Assembly: GCA_033557465.1 (NCBI GenBank)
Contig: CM066036.1
Coordinates: forward strand, 721,507,828 to 721,571,827
Reading direction: 5' to 3'
DNA: 64,000 nucleotides
DNA from: Ichthyophis bannanicus
Taxonomy: Eukaryota > Chordata > Amphibia > Gymnophiona > Ichthyophiidae
The position numbers were made by a program, and so were the translations under genes. A model generated the notes under the pieces. That model did not search any database and had not been told where the DNA came from. It saw only the letters and a program-made list of their open reading frames with translations. This document shows, in pieces, positions 43,777 through 55,690 of this stretch. The first letter of the stretch is position 1; every line of letters begins with the position of its first letter.

Positions 43777-44004
43777 AGAACCTGTGAGAAACATATCTTT
43801 CCATAGACTGAGAGGAGGAGTTCCTGGGAGTGGAGTTGGTTAAGGATTAACATTTATGCATATTTATAAAATACATGTGCAGGAGCATAATTTAACCCTA
43901 GGAAATTTGGGTGTGCTAAAGAACAGGAACACCTAGAAAATTTTAAAATTAAATTATTTTGTGTTGAAATTTAGTGGCATCCACACAGGGAAAAGTATGC
44001 TATA

Positions 44005-44340
44005 ATATTTTATTTTATTTATTTATTTATTTAATTGAACTTATATACCGCCTTTCGGAAATCAAAGCGGTTTACAGTGAAACTTGAAAATAAAGTGAAA
44101 TACAGTTAACAATAAAAAATTAAAGTATGAATATAAAAACAGAGAGCTTTACATGCAAATATTATAATATATAGAGATCTTAAAATTAATACAAAACTGG
44201 GAAAATAAATTAATTAAATTACTAAAGGTATATTTAAGAAATTGGGTCATCATAATGTTCCTTAAATACAAAAGTTTTTAAAAGCCTTCTAAAATATTTT
44301 GGATCTATTAATGTAAGTGGTAATATTTTTATGCAAATGA
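44005..44340 (-). repeat. LINE 3' end, antisense
   Basis: ATTTATTTATTTATTTAATT followed by ATATACCGCC, then AAAGCGGTTTACAGTG, is the reverse complement of a LINE tail with (AAAT)n end. The upstream part is AT-rich 3' UTR without coding remains. Confidence 0.65.
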
Positions 44341-44574
44341 GAACTCCCTTATAGCCTTTCATTTTTTATGAATTAGATGTTAGGGATGTGCATTTGTTTT
44401 AGGGTGAATGGTGAAATGAGAAGAGAAAGTACTTTTCAGTTCATATATCTTTAATTTTTTTTCAAATAGGAAAGGCCCCTTTTTGAGCAAAGCCCTCCTT
44501 TTTTTTTTTTTTTTTACAACAAAACACATTGGCATGGAGGAGGAGAGCAGAGCCTTTTTAGAAGGCAGAAACAT

Positions 44575-44870
44575 GTTATTTATTTATTTACATTTTCTTA
44601 TATACTGCACTATTCTGCATCAGTGTGGTTTACATTGAACAAACTGAAATTACATTGAACAGGGCATTATAACTTGGAGATAACTATTTTACAGGGAACA
44701 TGGGCTATGGAGGGTTAAGTGACTTGCCCAAGACCACAAGGAGCACCTGTGGGACTAGAAACCCCAGTCCTTCCAGCCCAAGGTTGCTGTCCTCTAGTGG
44801 GATTTGAACCCCTGACCTTCCAGCCTGAAGTACCTTGCCTCAACCACTAGGCCACTCCTCCACTCCACAT
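44575..44870 (-). mobile_element. tRNA-headed SINE with LINE-derived tail, antisense
   Basis: On the minus strand the head has GAGTGGCCTAGTGGTTGAGG (A box) and AGGGGTTCAAATCCC (B box), then a second, degenerate B-box-like segment. The tail (44694-44590) carries ATAGTTATCTCCAAG and TGCAGAATAGTGCAGTATAT, matching 27269-27385. It ends in (AAAT)n. Confidence 0.88.
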
Positions 44871-46079
44871 TAACATTTTTTAGCAAGCACCTACACAAAC
44901 CTATCTCTGCCACCCTTTCCCTAAATCCCATGGCTGATGATATCATCAGCACCTGATTAGGAAAGTGAAAGAAATCAGAACAGGCCCCATTTTTAGGTGC
45001 ATCTCCCAAGCGATAGAAACTTTTAAGGAGGATCTATTCATCTTTTTATTTTTCAGTGCAAAGTTGGTTGAATGGAGAAGGGGAGAGTGCATGGCTGGTT
45101 AAAGGGAAGAAGAGAGAGTGCAGGAGAGAGAGAGTATTCATGCAGGAGCCCAGGCTCAGCACACCCCAAACAGATTGCTTGGGAGCTATGGGACAATTTT
45201 ACAACCAGCGGAAAGTGTTTGGTATTCAAGTATCCCTTGAAAAAAGCCCTGGTGGTAGTAGCTAACTGGACGCTTGCCTCGTTTTCTGTCTCTGCCTCTA
45301 CTCTCTTTTGGGTTTCTTTTCTTTATGCAGTCTCTTCAGTCTCTGGAACCAAGAAGGGTTAGAGTCATTTTTTTAATCAGTTCTCAGCACTATCATTAAA
45401 CTTGGATCAACGTTCTGAAAAGCAGAAGAAATGAATGAGAATCCACAAATGGACATAGGGAAGGAGGCAACAGAATGTACTCAACAACCCCCCCCCCCCC
45501 CAGCTCTTCAAAGAATTAGATTGGCAGACAAGGAAAAACAATTAGCAAATGCATAAATACAGTGGGAACTACAACGTGTTACTGCAGGAATCATTTGTCG
45601 ATCAAGATCAGAAACATGAACAGTTATGGAGAGGCAAACTGAAACCTAAAAATGAGAGATTGATAGCTGCAGCCCAGAATAGTAGATTATAGACGAGGTG
45701 GTTCACAGAGAACATAAAGAAAACTGTAAACAGACATATGCAGATTCTGTAAGATATGGCTAGAAAGAGTTAGTCGTCTCATAGCTGGTTGCAAAGTTCC
45801 CTTGGTATAAAATTTCTGTACAGTAAGACACTACAAAGTGGCACAACTTATCCATTGAAAACTTTGTAAATGCTATAACTGTGCTGTACTGGAAAAGCAC
45901 TGAGATCAATACCCTAAGAGAACTACGAAGAAGGAAGAAATTACAATAACTTGGGACATTCCCATTCTGATGCATAAAAAGCTGGATGAGAGGAAACTGA
46001 CCTGGCGAAAAGTAGAAAAGATAAGAACAGCATTGATTATTCTGTGAATCATTTGGTGAGAAAGAAAATCTGTAAATAC
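44871..46079. other. Non-coding stretch left of the 5 kb Harbinger-type element
   Basis: No supported gene. Contains a C-run at about 45488-45501 and AG-rich text near 45110-45135. Nothing else recognised. Confidence 0.5.
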
Positions 46080-46279
46080 TAAGGGGCATGTTTACTAAAA
46101 CCCCATTAAAGTGCGGGCCCCGGTAGTGTGCGGGTGCCATATAAGGAGTGGGCGTTCCGTCCTGAAAAAGGAAAGGCGGAATTTACATATGCGCTAAGGT
46201 GCGCGGCGCCCATGTTCGGCCCGCACCTTAGCGCATGAGATAGCTGCGCGGGAGGCATAAGTGGCACGCTGAAGTACAA

Positions 46280-47400
46280 GAAATAGAGCAGGGCCACAGC
46301 ACAATGGTTAAGACACTGACCAACAATGCAGACATCAGGGGTTCAATTCCCCCACAGTGCCCAATGAAGATGGCTGGCTGAAACATTAATTTATGAGGCA
46401 CAGAAATAGTGGGCAGCATAAGGCGGAGCGCTAATGTTTTTAGTGGCATATTAATACTGGGCAGCATAAGGCGGCGCGCTGTTTATGGAGGCATTATAAT
46501 ACTGGGCGGTATAAGTGGCACGCTGATGTACAGGAAGAAGAGCAGAGCGACAGCACAATGGTTAAGACACTGACCAACGGTTCAGGGATTCAATCCCCCA
46601 CAGTGCCCAATAAAAACAGCTAGCTGAGGCATTACTTTAGGAGCCAGTGTAATATTGGGCAGCAGAAGGCGGTGCGCTGATGGCCATAAGGCGGCGCACT
46701 AATGATTTTGCAGGCATTTTAATGATGGCAGGCATATGGCGGTGCGCTGATGTACAAACACAAGAACAGAACCACAGCACAATGGTTAAGACACTGACCA
46801 ATGGTGCAGGAATCAGGGGTTCAATCGCCCAATGGAGACAGCTGGCTAAGGCATTATTTTAGGAGGCATATAAATGATGGGCGGCATAAGGCGGCGTGCT
46901 AATGTTTTAGGAGGCTTTTTAATATTGGGCGGTATAAGGCGGCGCGCTGATGTATAATCACAGGAACAGAACCACAGCACAATGGTTAAGGCACTGACTA
47001 ATAGTGCAGGGATCAGGGGTTCAATCCCCAAAGTGCCCAATGAACAAGGCTGGCTGAGGCATAACATATTATTGGGAAGATTGCTTTAGGAGGCATTTTA
47101 ATTATCACTACTAGCAAACGCACTCTCAAAGCGTGTTAACATAAGGCGCCCTATAAGGCATATTTTAAAGTGCACTGTCTGCCAAGGCACCCTAGAATGT
47201 TGCTTATAGGGCGCTTTAGAGGGTGCTGTATGAGGTACCGCAAGGTCAGTGTACTGTTTTTTATGGCAGCACTGTGCAGTTTAAGGAATGAAAAGCATAA
47301 GTAGGTGCACTGACAGGCAAGGAGGAGCAGCAGTGGAGCACAATGGTTAAGGCACTGACTGCTGATACAGGGGTCATGAGTTTGCTCCCCAGTGTGCCTA
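46280..47400 (+). repeat. Tandem array of tRNA-like units
   Basis: Five units share CAGCACAATGGTTAAG (A-box-like) and, about 30 bp later, GGGGTTCAATCCCC-type B boxes, at about 46296-46352, 46537-46600, 46775-46828, 46974-47030 and 47336-47390 (last B box degenerate). Spacing runs about 200-365 bp. Between units AAGGCGGCGCGCT-like words recur at least eight times. Most linkers end in GCTGATGTA just before the next unit. None folds as a complete tRNA by eye. Confidence 0.82.
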
Positions 47401-47755
47401 ATACGTAAGGCTGGCTGTGGCATCAGCTTTGCATTGTACATATTTTGTCCTGCTGCACTTTAATTTTATGTTATTAATTGCTGCCAGCAAACACGCCCTC
47501 ACGTGCCGTAATTGAAGGTGCCGTATAAGGCACCCTATAAGGCACTCCATAGGGCACATTATAAATTGCACTGTCCGCCACAGCACCCTAAAATGTCCCC
47601 TATAGGGCACTCTATAGGTTGCGTCACAGGATAATGTATAGTGCACCTTATATGGACCGGAACCATAAGGTGCCCTATAGGGCGCCCCCTAAAGCACCCT
47701 CAGAGGCACCTTATGGGTACAGTACGCTGAGGGTGTTTTTGCTGGCATCAAAATA
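47130..47755. repeat. Cluster of palindromic GGCACC/TATAGGGC motifs
   Basis: Repeated words such as AAGGCACCCTATAAGGC, TATAGGGCACTCTATAGG and AGGTGCCCTATAGGGCGCC occur in both orientations, giving many overlapping short inverted repeats. The cluster surrounds the last tRNA-like unit of the array. Confidence 0.7.
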
Positions 47756-47799
47756 TGTACATTAAAAAAAGATAATGCACTGGACAACCCTATCAAATA

Positions 47800-47880
47800 A
47801 CCCCACTGTGGGTTTGAACCCATGACCACTAGCTTCAAAGGCAGTGAAGTAACCATTGGGCTACAGCGCTATAGCTGCAA
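47800..47880 (-). repeat. tRNA-like segment, antisense
   Basis: On the minus strand GCTGTAGCCCAATGGTTAC (A box) and ATGGGTTCAAACCCAC (B box, with a closed T-arm-like stem) lie at near-normal spacing. This is the best preserved tRNA-like piece in the element. Confidence 0.65.
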
Positions 47881-49794
47881 GCAAGCCCCTGGCTGGCTGC
47901 AGAGAGCATGCACGTCACCACACAGCCAGTCTGCTGTGGTCACCAGGATAGGGTTAGCCCACCCATACCCATGATGCACTGCACATGCAAATCAGCTGTC
48001 TACAGATTAACACAAGAGGGGCAATGCACCCCCACAGCACCTCGGCCTGGTAGAGGGAAGTGACCGTGTGTTTTACTGGCACAGAGTAGCTACACACCGT
48101 CACATTGTGCGGGTACTGTGCTCACCCTGAGGGTGCGGTGAGGCGCCCAGGACCAGGTCCACAACACCTTCCATAATTGGAATAGGCCATTCCGGAGGTC
48201 CAAAGCAGTGTTAATGTGTGAGATAGGTAGTTTCTGCACAAGCACCTTGGATATCTTTGTCTGACTCAGTCAGGTGTAGCCCCTATGGACTCCTAGGTGG
48301 GCCATGTACCACCAAACCTCTTCTCCAGGGCTGAGGGTGGCAAACAGGGTCTTCTATCAATAGATCCACATACTACCTCCCTGCAGAGGTGGCAGTAGAG
48401 GGGTCCATCAACCCCAGTCCTGCTGAGGAGCAGACGCCCCACAGGGCAGTCATTACACCTCTATACACATCCATAACACAATAACAGACAGATATTAGGC
48501 CTGGATATGGTGAGCTGCACCCCACCACTATCTGATATTCTCCTGCAGCAAGTCATCAACCGCTGCACCCTGCAAGCTGCTCCATCACAACACATACCAG
48601 CTGCAAACAGTGTGTTAGTCAGTCCACAGTGCATGTTCCCAGTGGAGATGCATGCATCCAGAACTGGAATATCAGCATACACAGCAAACAGATAAATCAG
48701 TGACTGGGCCCCAAAAGGAAACCCATATCTAGCTCTATGGGGGTGCCTAGCCATGCTGTGGTCACTGCACAGTCAGGGTGAGAGTGATCTCTCAGCAGGA
48801 CATACTGAGGTCACCCTGTCTGTGTAGGTGGTGGCCGGGCACTAAAATGTCCCAGTCAGTGCCCTATGCCCTGTGCAGATGCACCCTGGCCAGGCCACCC
48901 TGTCCGGCCTATACCCATGGTACCTTGCTCCTCATTATGCACATTGGCAGCCCAATACTGGCAACATTGCTGGCAGTGTGGGCTGTGGAAGGTGTTTGCA
49001 GCCACCACACACTGGATAGGCAGACAGCCACCCCCACACCTATGCCAGCATTGTGCTACTATAGAGGAGTCCAGCAGCCATACCCACCACACCAGTCCTG
49101 GGCACAGTACAGGCATGGATATGGTACGCACTACTGTTGGGGGTCACTCCCCAGGGTGGTAAACACTGTCAGAGACCAGACCTGCAGCGCACACCGCAGA
49201 CATCACAATGATTGTTATGGTGGAGATCAATGAGCAAACTGTGCTTAACATAGGAATTGATATCTGCCAGTTATCATGGGCAACGTTTGATAGCTGTGTA
49301 CCATATACCCAGGTGTAGGGTGGCAGTGCTAAGGTATGCAACTGCTAGTATTGGGAGATACAGGCAGGGCCCAATGTCCTGCCTCTCCAGGAGGCATTGG
49401 CCAATGGGGCCTGTGGGGGGGGGGGGGTGTGTCTGGCCCTGTTGGCTGCTGCTTTACGGCAGAGTGTCCGAACTCCAGTCCTGGTGTTCCAACCACTGTT
49501 CGGGTTTTCATGCTGTCCCTCATAGATATGCATGAGCTACATCAGCATACCATGGGGGTGGTGCATAGATATGCAGCACAGGCATCTTTCGTAGAGGCAG
49601 CATGGATCCTGAATGGTGTGGGGCCCTCCAGGACTGCATTTGGGGGACTCTGCTCTAGGTAATGCGGCTGTTTATGGTGTCTGTGTTTGGTGTGGTAAAA
49701 TATAGGCGTAAGGACCATGTGTATGTTCTCAGCAATAAAGGTTTGTCTGCACTATCACGGTTTAGTTGTAGGAAAAATATGTGGAATGGATTGG
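47881..49794. other. Interior of the Harbinger-type element, no gene recognised
   Basis: Open frames exist (for example 48778-49233, 151 codons) but show no transposase, SANT or other domain. A G-run lies near 49410-49423. 48770-48797 resembles 12617-12643. Confidence 0.45.
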
Positions 49795-49880
49795 CAGTAG
49801 CCCCAGCTGGGCTTTGAACCTGTGACTTTCTGTTTCTGTACATACTGTCTATGTGCACTGCACCACCGTGTTCCCACAGA
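49795..49880 (-). repeat. tRNA-like segment, antisense
   Basis: The minus strand has GGTGGTGCAGTGCACATAG and CACAGGTTCAAAGCCCAGC, resembling A and B boxes. A sister segment with the same flank (CAGTAGCCCCAGCTGGG) is at 50255-50340, and the surrounding 300 bp is a diverged duplication. Confidence 0.55.
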
Positions 49881-50254
49881 TATACTGTGTTCCCTGGGGA
49901 GTCCATGACTGTACATCCGACAGAGCCTGTCTGTTGCCGTGGACAGTGCCAGCCTGCACAGACCTAGGCCACTGTCTGCTGTGGTTTGCAGCCACTGCCC
50001 CCTCCACCACCTGTCCCTTCCGCCAACATGCAGACATGTCCCTATCTGGGAAAAAGCATATGACCTGATTGAGTTGTAGCACTCCAGGACTGAATTTGGG
50101 GGACTCGGCTGTAGGTAATGCCCATTGTTATGGTTTGTGTGCGGTATAGGGTAAAATATAGGTGTTGGAACCATGCTTATGTTCTCTGCCATAAAGGAGT
50201 GTCTGTACTATCACTGTTTAGTGGTGGGTAAAACTATGGGGACTGGGTTGGCAG

Positions 50255-50340
50255 TAGCCCCAGCTGGGATTTGAACCTGTGGTTCTACAGACACTGGCTG
50301 TGTCCGCTGCACCACACTGTGGCCACAGAGACAGTGCAGT
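50255..50340 (-). repeat. tRNA-like segment, antisense, duplicate
   Basis: Sister of 49795-49880. Shared surroundings include GGTAATGC(G/C)...TGTTTATGGT-like and TATCAC(G/T)GTTTAGT text, showing a duplication of roughly 460 bp period. Confidence 0.55.
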
Positions 50341-51227
50341 CTCTGGAGATAGGAAACCTGGCCGCACGAGTCAGACACCCTGCTCTGCACAATTTTATTG
50401 TGGGCTCGTTTACCTTGTATGGGGACAAAGGTGCAATTAAACCTCAAAAATGACCTCCAAAAAAGGGGAAAAAATCCAAAAACAAGCTGGGCAACAGTGA
50501 TATCAATGGGCAACATGACAAACACTCCCAGGAAAGCTCCATTAAAATGCAGTGCTTTTTGAACGAGTCTACGGAGCGTAGACCCTTCCAAAAATCATTT
50601 CTTTTTTTGGGAGCTTTCATGGGAGTGTTTTTTATGGTTGCCCATTAATATCACTGTTGCCCAGCTGGATTATAATTTATTTGGAATTTGTTGTGGTCAT
50701 TTTCAATTTATATTTGCTATTTTGTTCTGTGCACATGTATCACACTGCTCACGTTTTGCAGGTTTCCCCGGTTTTGCTGTACATTGCTGACGGAAATGGT
50801 TTCTCTTCCCTTTAAATCGGCTCTAACGCGAGGGTTTCACTCGCGGTATGTTTTTTTAGCGAAATTCAGCCCCGCTCCTGTGCGGGGAGCCTCTCCCCTC
50901 CCACTCTCCACCCATTGGCCCTCGGGGGCCTTCCTCCGCCCTCCGTAAGCCTTTCCCCGCCTCTATCGTACATCAGCGCACCGCACACGTGCGCCGGCCT
51001 GTTAATGTGACGCGCACGCGTGCACGGCACTTAAGAGCACTTAAGTGCATCATTAGCGTACACTATTGTGCGCCGCGCATGTGTGCGCAGTTTAGTAAAC
51101 ATACCCCTAAGAGATGCAGTCAAAAAACAATAAAATATGACAGAAAGATACAGAAATATTTTCCATCATATTGGGAGTAACAAGCTTAAGAGGAATTTTC
51201 CATCGGATCTTGACAAGTTGTCTAAAC

Positions 51228-51430
51228 ATATTGGACCCGATATTGAGCTAGGCTCATTTTCGAAGGTTTATGTGCCTCCTTGGAGCATAGCCCTCCCTGT
51301 TGACTTCTACCACGGATATTCAATGCCACGGCAATGGCATTGAATATCCAGGGATTGCTGCACACATCAGAAGCCACCAAAGTTAACCGGGCAGCAGAGA
51401 TATTGCATTCTGCCCGGTTAGTTCCTGTGC
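51228..51430. mobile_element. Hairpin MITE copy
   Basis: The left end GGACCCGATATTGAGCTAGG resembles GGGCCTGATTTTCAACTGG at 58912. Perfect stems: GGATATTCAATGCC/GGCATTGAATATCC (51314-51327 and 51336-51349) and TAACCGGGCAG/CTGCCCGGTTA (51384-51394 and 51410-51420). Confidence 0.75.
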
Positions 51431-51625
51431 CAACTCAATAACATAGAAAGAAGGTGAGAAAAGTTATTTCTAGTTCTCAATGTAGAGGAGAATATGGAAA
51501 GGTAGCCTTGGCTGGCTCAGCTAGTCACATGTTTTTTTGCAGACCTGGTACTCAATTAACATATCCAAGAATGTTCAAATCATTACATCAAAGGTCATTG
51601 CATGCTTATCTGCTGCTACATTTCT

Positions 51626-51644
51626 TGGTGCGTTTGGCCTGGAA
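51626..51644 (+). promoter_or_regulatory. Primer-binding site, tRNA-Gly type
   Basis: TGGTGCGTTTGGCCTGGAA lies five bases after the LTR end. It matches the complement of a glycine tRNA (UCC) 3' end except for one inserted T and one G-to-T change. Confidence 0.65.
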
Positions 51645-53876
51645 GTGCGAGTGGTGGATGGTGTTCAAGTGAATAAATCCACGTAATTCGCCTTGAGGTT
51701 TGGTCCAGTTGGAGCCATGCCAATCCGACGCAGGGGAATTTCCCTGGGCCCACCGATCCCCTTGTATCGGAGGGAGTTCTGCCTGGCCTCGGCAGGCACT
51801 GAGTCCAGCTGGCCAACACCTCCGACCTGGGGGAGTCCAGGATCCAACTCAGAAGCTTGGGAACCAGATCTGGTAAGTATAGTTTTGAAAACCTGTCTAG
51901 ACAGATGAGTTAGAACTGCCGTTTGAAACTTGTGAAACTTGTAACTTGTAATCTCGAGAACTTGGAACTTGGAATTTGGAATTTGGTAATGAGAGCACTG
52001 ATCCCCTCTCAAGGACGGTCCTATTACCCTTGCATGAGTATGCGCAAGGCGAAGCCATCGTCCTTTTTGTTTGGTAAGACTTAAGTCTTTGTTTGAAAAT
52101 CCTTGCATGAGTATTCGCGAGGTACAGCTGTTAAAAAAAAAAATCATGATTTAGCCTAGTCAGAACAGACAGGAACTTGGAATTTGTAATCTCGAGAAAA
52201 TTGGAAATTGGTAAGAGAGCATGATCACCTCTCAAAGAAGGGCCGAGTAACCCTGCATGGGTATTCGCAGGGTGAAACCCCCATCTTTTTGTAATTGGGA
52301 AATTGGTAAGACTAGTCAGAATAGATAGAAAGGAATGCATTCTGAGATACGTTGCTAGCATGATTGTGTGAATGAAGAGTGAATGAGAGGTCTGGCAGCA
52401 CGGACCAAGCAGAGTGGACTCTGGACTAGCGCAGTTCCTAGCCGGGTGACTGCGTCTAGGTCGCGAAACGGAGGAAGCGTTTGGTGTATTGTCCATCCTA
52501 ACTGTGTATTTGTTTTTTGTTATCTGTTGAAACTGCGAGTTTCCCTTCTGTTATAAATGTGAGATTATTCTGTTGGGTAATTTGTGACAGTTCACTGATT
52601 AAGAAATTGTATTAATAGAGCAGAACGAAGACCCAAAACACCTAGAATCATTTTAAAAATCCAAAAGCTGGTCTGACCCAGTTCGTTTTTCTACTGCAGT
52701 GTAAAAAAACTGACAGGGGGCGTGTCTGAAGGAAAGAATGTACAGTGTCGTCTTTCTAATCCTGTGCAGGCTTAAATCTCAATGCTGTTAGTTTGTGCTT
52801 ATTTCAGGACAATTGTACCTGTGTTATTCAATATGTTTTTAATAGTAATGTTCCTTCTGCTATGGTTAGGTATTATATACCATTCGATAGGAATATTTAG
52901 TCAGGATTTTAGTTTTGAAGGTCGAATTAACCTCATCGGAGCTCCGTAAACTGTTTTTAGTTATATTCTCTGCTTTGTCTGTATTTTATTGTCACCTTTC
53001 AGAAATGATAAACTAAACAAACTGTTTTTGGGTTTATTTCCTTTGACTTATAAACCTACAAAGTAATTATTAGATCACGACTTGACACTGATTTAAATGA
53101 TTCTTGCTAGCATGTCTCTGTGAAACTGTGATTTCGTTTCCAGTGAGCGGAGGGGTGTGGCTCACACAGCTTACTAGGGAATGAGACAGCCGTTCCTGAT
53201 TGAGCAGTCTCTCTTGTTTATTTAAAATAAAGGATTCATTCAATCAAAGTTTAAAAAAAAAAAGTTTATCTTGCGGAGTGTTTGCACTAACCTTTTTATG
53301 AACAAGTATAAGTCATTTGAAACTCTGTACTAGTTACTAATGAATAAATCAGTTAGCTACACTGACCTTTACAATATTGGCTTTTAAGATAAATTAATCT
53401 GTTTTTCTGTATTTGAAAAAAGGGAAAGGTGTGCTGTACTTTATGAAAAATATCCGGAATGTCTTTTGAATATTTGCTTTCTGAACTAAAAAAAGTAATA
53501 ATTTCTTTTGCAGAGACATGCTGATTACGGCTGGCAGTTGCTAAGTATTTTTATTCTAGTCATACGTAACAGATAGCTATAGTTCTCTCTATAAGATATT
53601 TTAAGAACTGTATCTAAATTGTTCCTGTTTGGAATAAGTTGCAATAAGCATAATGGATGTATATGCTCAATCTAAGTGTTTCCTGCCTGCCCTATGTTTA
53701 CAGAAATAATAAGTGTCTTTTCAAGTATGATCAAGAATTTCAGTAAGGGATTTACTGAAGGCTATGAAATGTCTCTGTCCCAATCAGGAATGCTATGTGA
53801 AAGGGAGTGACTTCTGCTAGTTATATTTCCTTAGTTCACTATATTTTGCCCCAGAATCTCTAGATATCCTGTCTCA

Positions 53877-53907
<31 letters not shown>

Positions 53908-53922
53908 GTAGTTCTGTTCAGA
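51645..53922 (+). other. Provirus leader and region without recognisable gag
   Basis: Two imperfect copies of a 150-180 bp unit (about 51930-52085 and 52170-52315) share AATTTGGAATTTGGTAA-like text, ACCTCTCAA, CATG(A/G)GTAT(G/T)CGCA and TTGGTAAGAC. Each TTGGTAAGA could act as a splice donor. From 52500 to 53870 there is no open frame of note. A gag gene cannot be recognised; it is absent or decayed past recognition. Confidence 0.55.
53874..53903. repeat. (TC)n microsatellite
   Basis: About 14 TC units in the middle of the provirus. Confidence 0.9.
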
Positions 53923-54689
53923 GTGCTTAAGGGGGGGATGGAGCCCAGTCCACCGATGATGTCACCCCCCAGTGGGCGTGAACTAATGTGCCCACAGCAG
54001 AGAAGTAGATCATTTAAAAAAAAAATCAACCTCCTGGATAGAGCGTTGCTAGGAGAAAAGCAGGGGGATGTGCACCCCCTCTGGACCAGAAGTGAAAATC
54101 AGCTGTCCAGACTTGTTTAGAACTGAAAAAAAACTGCATTATACACTGAGAAGTTTTAGGACTTGATTGAACTAATGAACGGAAATTGCAGAGAACTGGA
54201 TGAATTTGCGGGCATAATGGTTAAATGAAAAGTTGATCAGAAAAGTATGTGGATTGTTGAAGAGGGACAGAGAATGTAAAAATTGTAAGATGGAAAAAGA
54301 GAACAGATTTCTTTGCTGATATTTTAGTTGAATGATGTGGAGGAGGTTTTCCTAATCAAAGGACCAGAGAACGTGTAAGAGGCCGCAGAAGTAGCAGGCC
54401 TCCACTGGGTGCAAATCAGTGCACCCATTATAGAAAAAGAAGGACATTAGAGAAGTGAATGCCCGTATCTTGACTCCACCCCAGGAGGGGAGGAGGGAGT
54501 ACTTGATTGCAGAGTCATAAAACAATAAACCAAGCACAATGTTCTAGTAGGAGAAGGAAGTAGTTATAGCGTGAGTGGCAGCCGAAGAGGGCTACAGCAT
54601 GGATAAAGACTAGGCCAGATGCATCACCATTATCAGAGCTACTGGGGCTAAGTCCGCAAAGCCTTTCCTGCAGAACCGCATGTGTGAAC

Positions 54690-55690
54690 TAGGGGGACAG
54701 AAAATAATGCACCAGTTCCTGTATATGCCTGAATGCCCTATTCCATTTTTGGAGCCGAGATCTGCTTGCAAAGCTTCAGACACAGATATCCTTTGCTGAA
54801 GAGAGAGAAATGCAAATGACTGTGAACCCAGAGCCTGCTGGATTGATGGTGCTGACTGTTCCCCGAGAAGAAGAGTAGCAGTTCTATAGTGTATAGCCCC
54901 ACCTGGATTATGGGCAGAAGATAATCCACCTGGCCTAGCGAAGAACATAGCCACTGCCATTGTCACCCTCAAGCCAGTCAAGAAGCCTGGGACAGGTGAT
55001 TACCGCCCAGTGCAGGATCTAAGAATGATGAATGATGCAGCTGAAACTATACAACCAGTGGTACCAAAATCCTTATATTCTCTTGGAACTGATCTCTACT
55101 GAAGCTATACATTTCATCATTCTGGACTTAAAAAAAGATGTTCTTTTTCTGCATACGCTTAGCCCAAAACCCCACTACAAGGAGGGGGGGCCAACTCATC
55201 TAGACAAGATTACCTCAAGGATTCAAGAACTCGCCTTACTCAGCAAAAAGATTTGACAAGTTATCCAGTAATTCCAGGAGAAAGAATTCTTCTCCAGTAT
55301 GTGGACAACTTGCTTATAGCCACCAACTCAGAAAGTGAATGTCCACAAGCCACCAGTGAACTCTTGCACCTTTTTAATGAGGCTGGATACAAAGTCTCAA
55401 GAGCCAAAGCATAATTATGTCAAACAAGTTAAACACCTAGGATTCCAGTTGTCCAGCGGAATTCGATGCCTGGGACCCTTACCAGAACGCAAAGCAGCTG
55501 TATGCAGTATTCCTACTCCAACCACCAGGAGGCAAGTGATAGCCTTCTTGGGTGCCACAGAGTATGTTGTATATGGATCCCCAATTTTGCGCTGCTAGCA
55601 AAACCGTTGTATCAAGCTATCAAAGGAATGGAAAAAGTCTGCATTGGAATGGGGACTTGAACAGGATGCAGCCTTTTGATCTTTGAAAAA
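54690..55690 (+). pseudogene. Retroviral protease end and reverse transcriptase remnants
   Basis: A short segment at about 54690-54770 (HQFLYMPECPIPFL) resembles the C-terminal part of a gamma-type protease. RT pieces follow in changing frames: [20 protein letters not shown] (about 54970-55025), IILDLKKDV (motif A area, 55110), QYVDNLLIATNSE (55297-55335; the catalytic YVDD box reads YVDN) and a connection piece LGFQLSSGIRCLGPLP with FLGATEY (55437-55565). Internal stops and several frame changes make it non-functional. Motif B is not visible, suggesting an internal deletion around 55200. Confidence 0.8.

Larger units (their letters stand above)
46083..51107. mobile_element. 5 kb Harbinger-type element, no transposase seen
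   Basis: GGGGCATGTTTACTAAA at the left and GGGGTATGTTTACTAAA (inward) at the right, each flanked by TAA (46080-46082 and 51108-51110), the TWA duplication of PIF/Harbinger. Subterminal DNA is GC-rich with alternating CGCG/GTGC words at both ends and a perfect 15 bp stem at 46189-46203/46222-46236. Inside are the tRNA-like array, palindromic GGCACC motifs and further tRNA-like pieces. No transposase domain was recognised, so it is probably non-autonomous or decayed. Another copy starts at 63871. Confidence 0.82.

Noticed and set aside
45056..45362. Possible host exon with a downstream CTTTATGCAG acceptor-like site
   Set aside because: No conserved protein similarity recognised, and the frame is short and low complexity.
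46280..47400. CRISPR-like array
   Set aside because: Units are long, imperfect, irregularly spaced and tRNA-like, in a vertebrate context.
47800..47880. A functional tRNA gene
   Set aside because: A and B boxes are good, but no matching acceptor stem or anticodon arm closes and there is no downstream Pol III terminator run; called tRNA-like.
48778..49233. 151-codon frame as a transposase of the 5 kb element
   Set aside because: No DDE motifs or helix-turn-helix, and overlapping frames on both strands are equally long.
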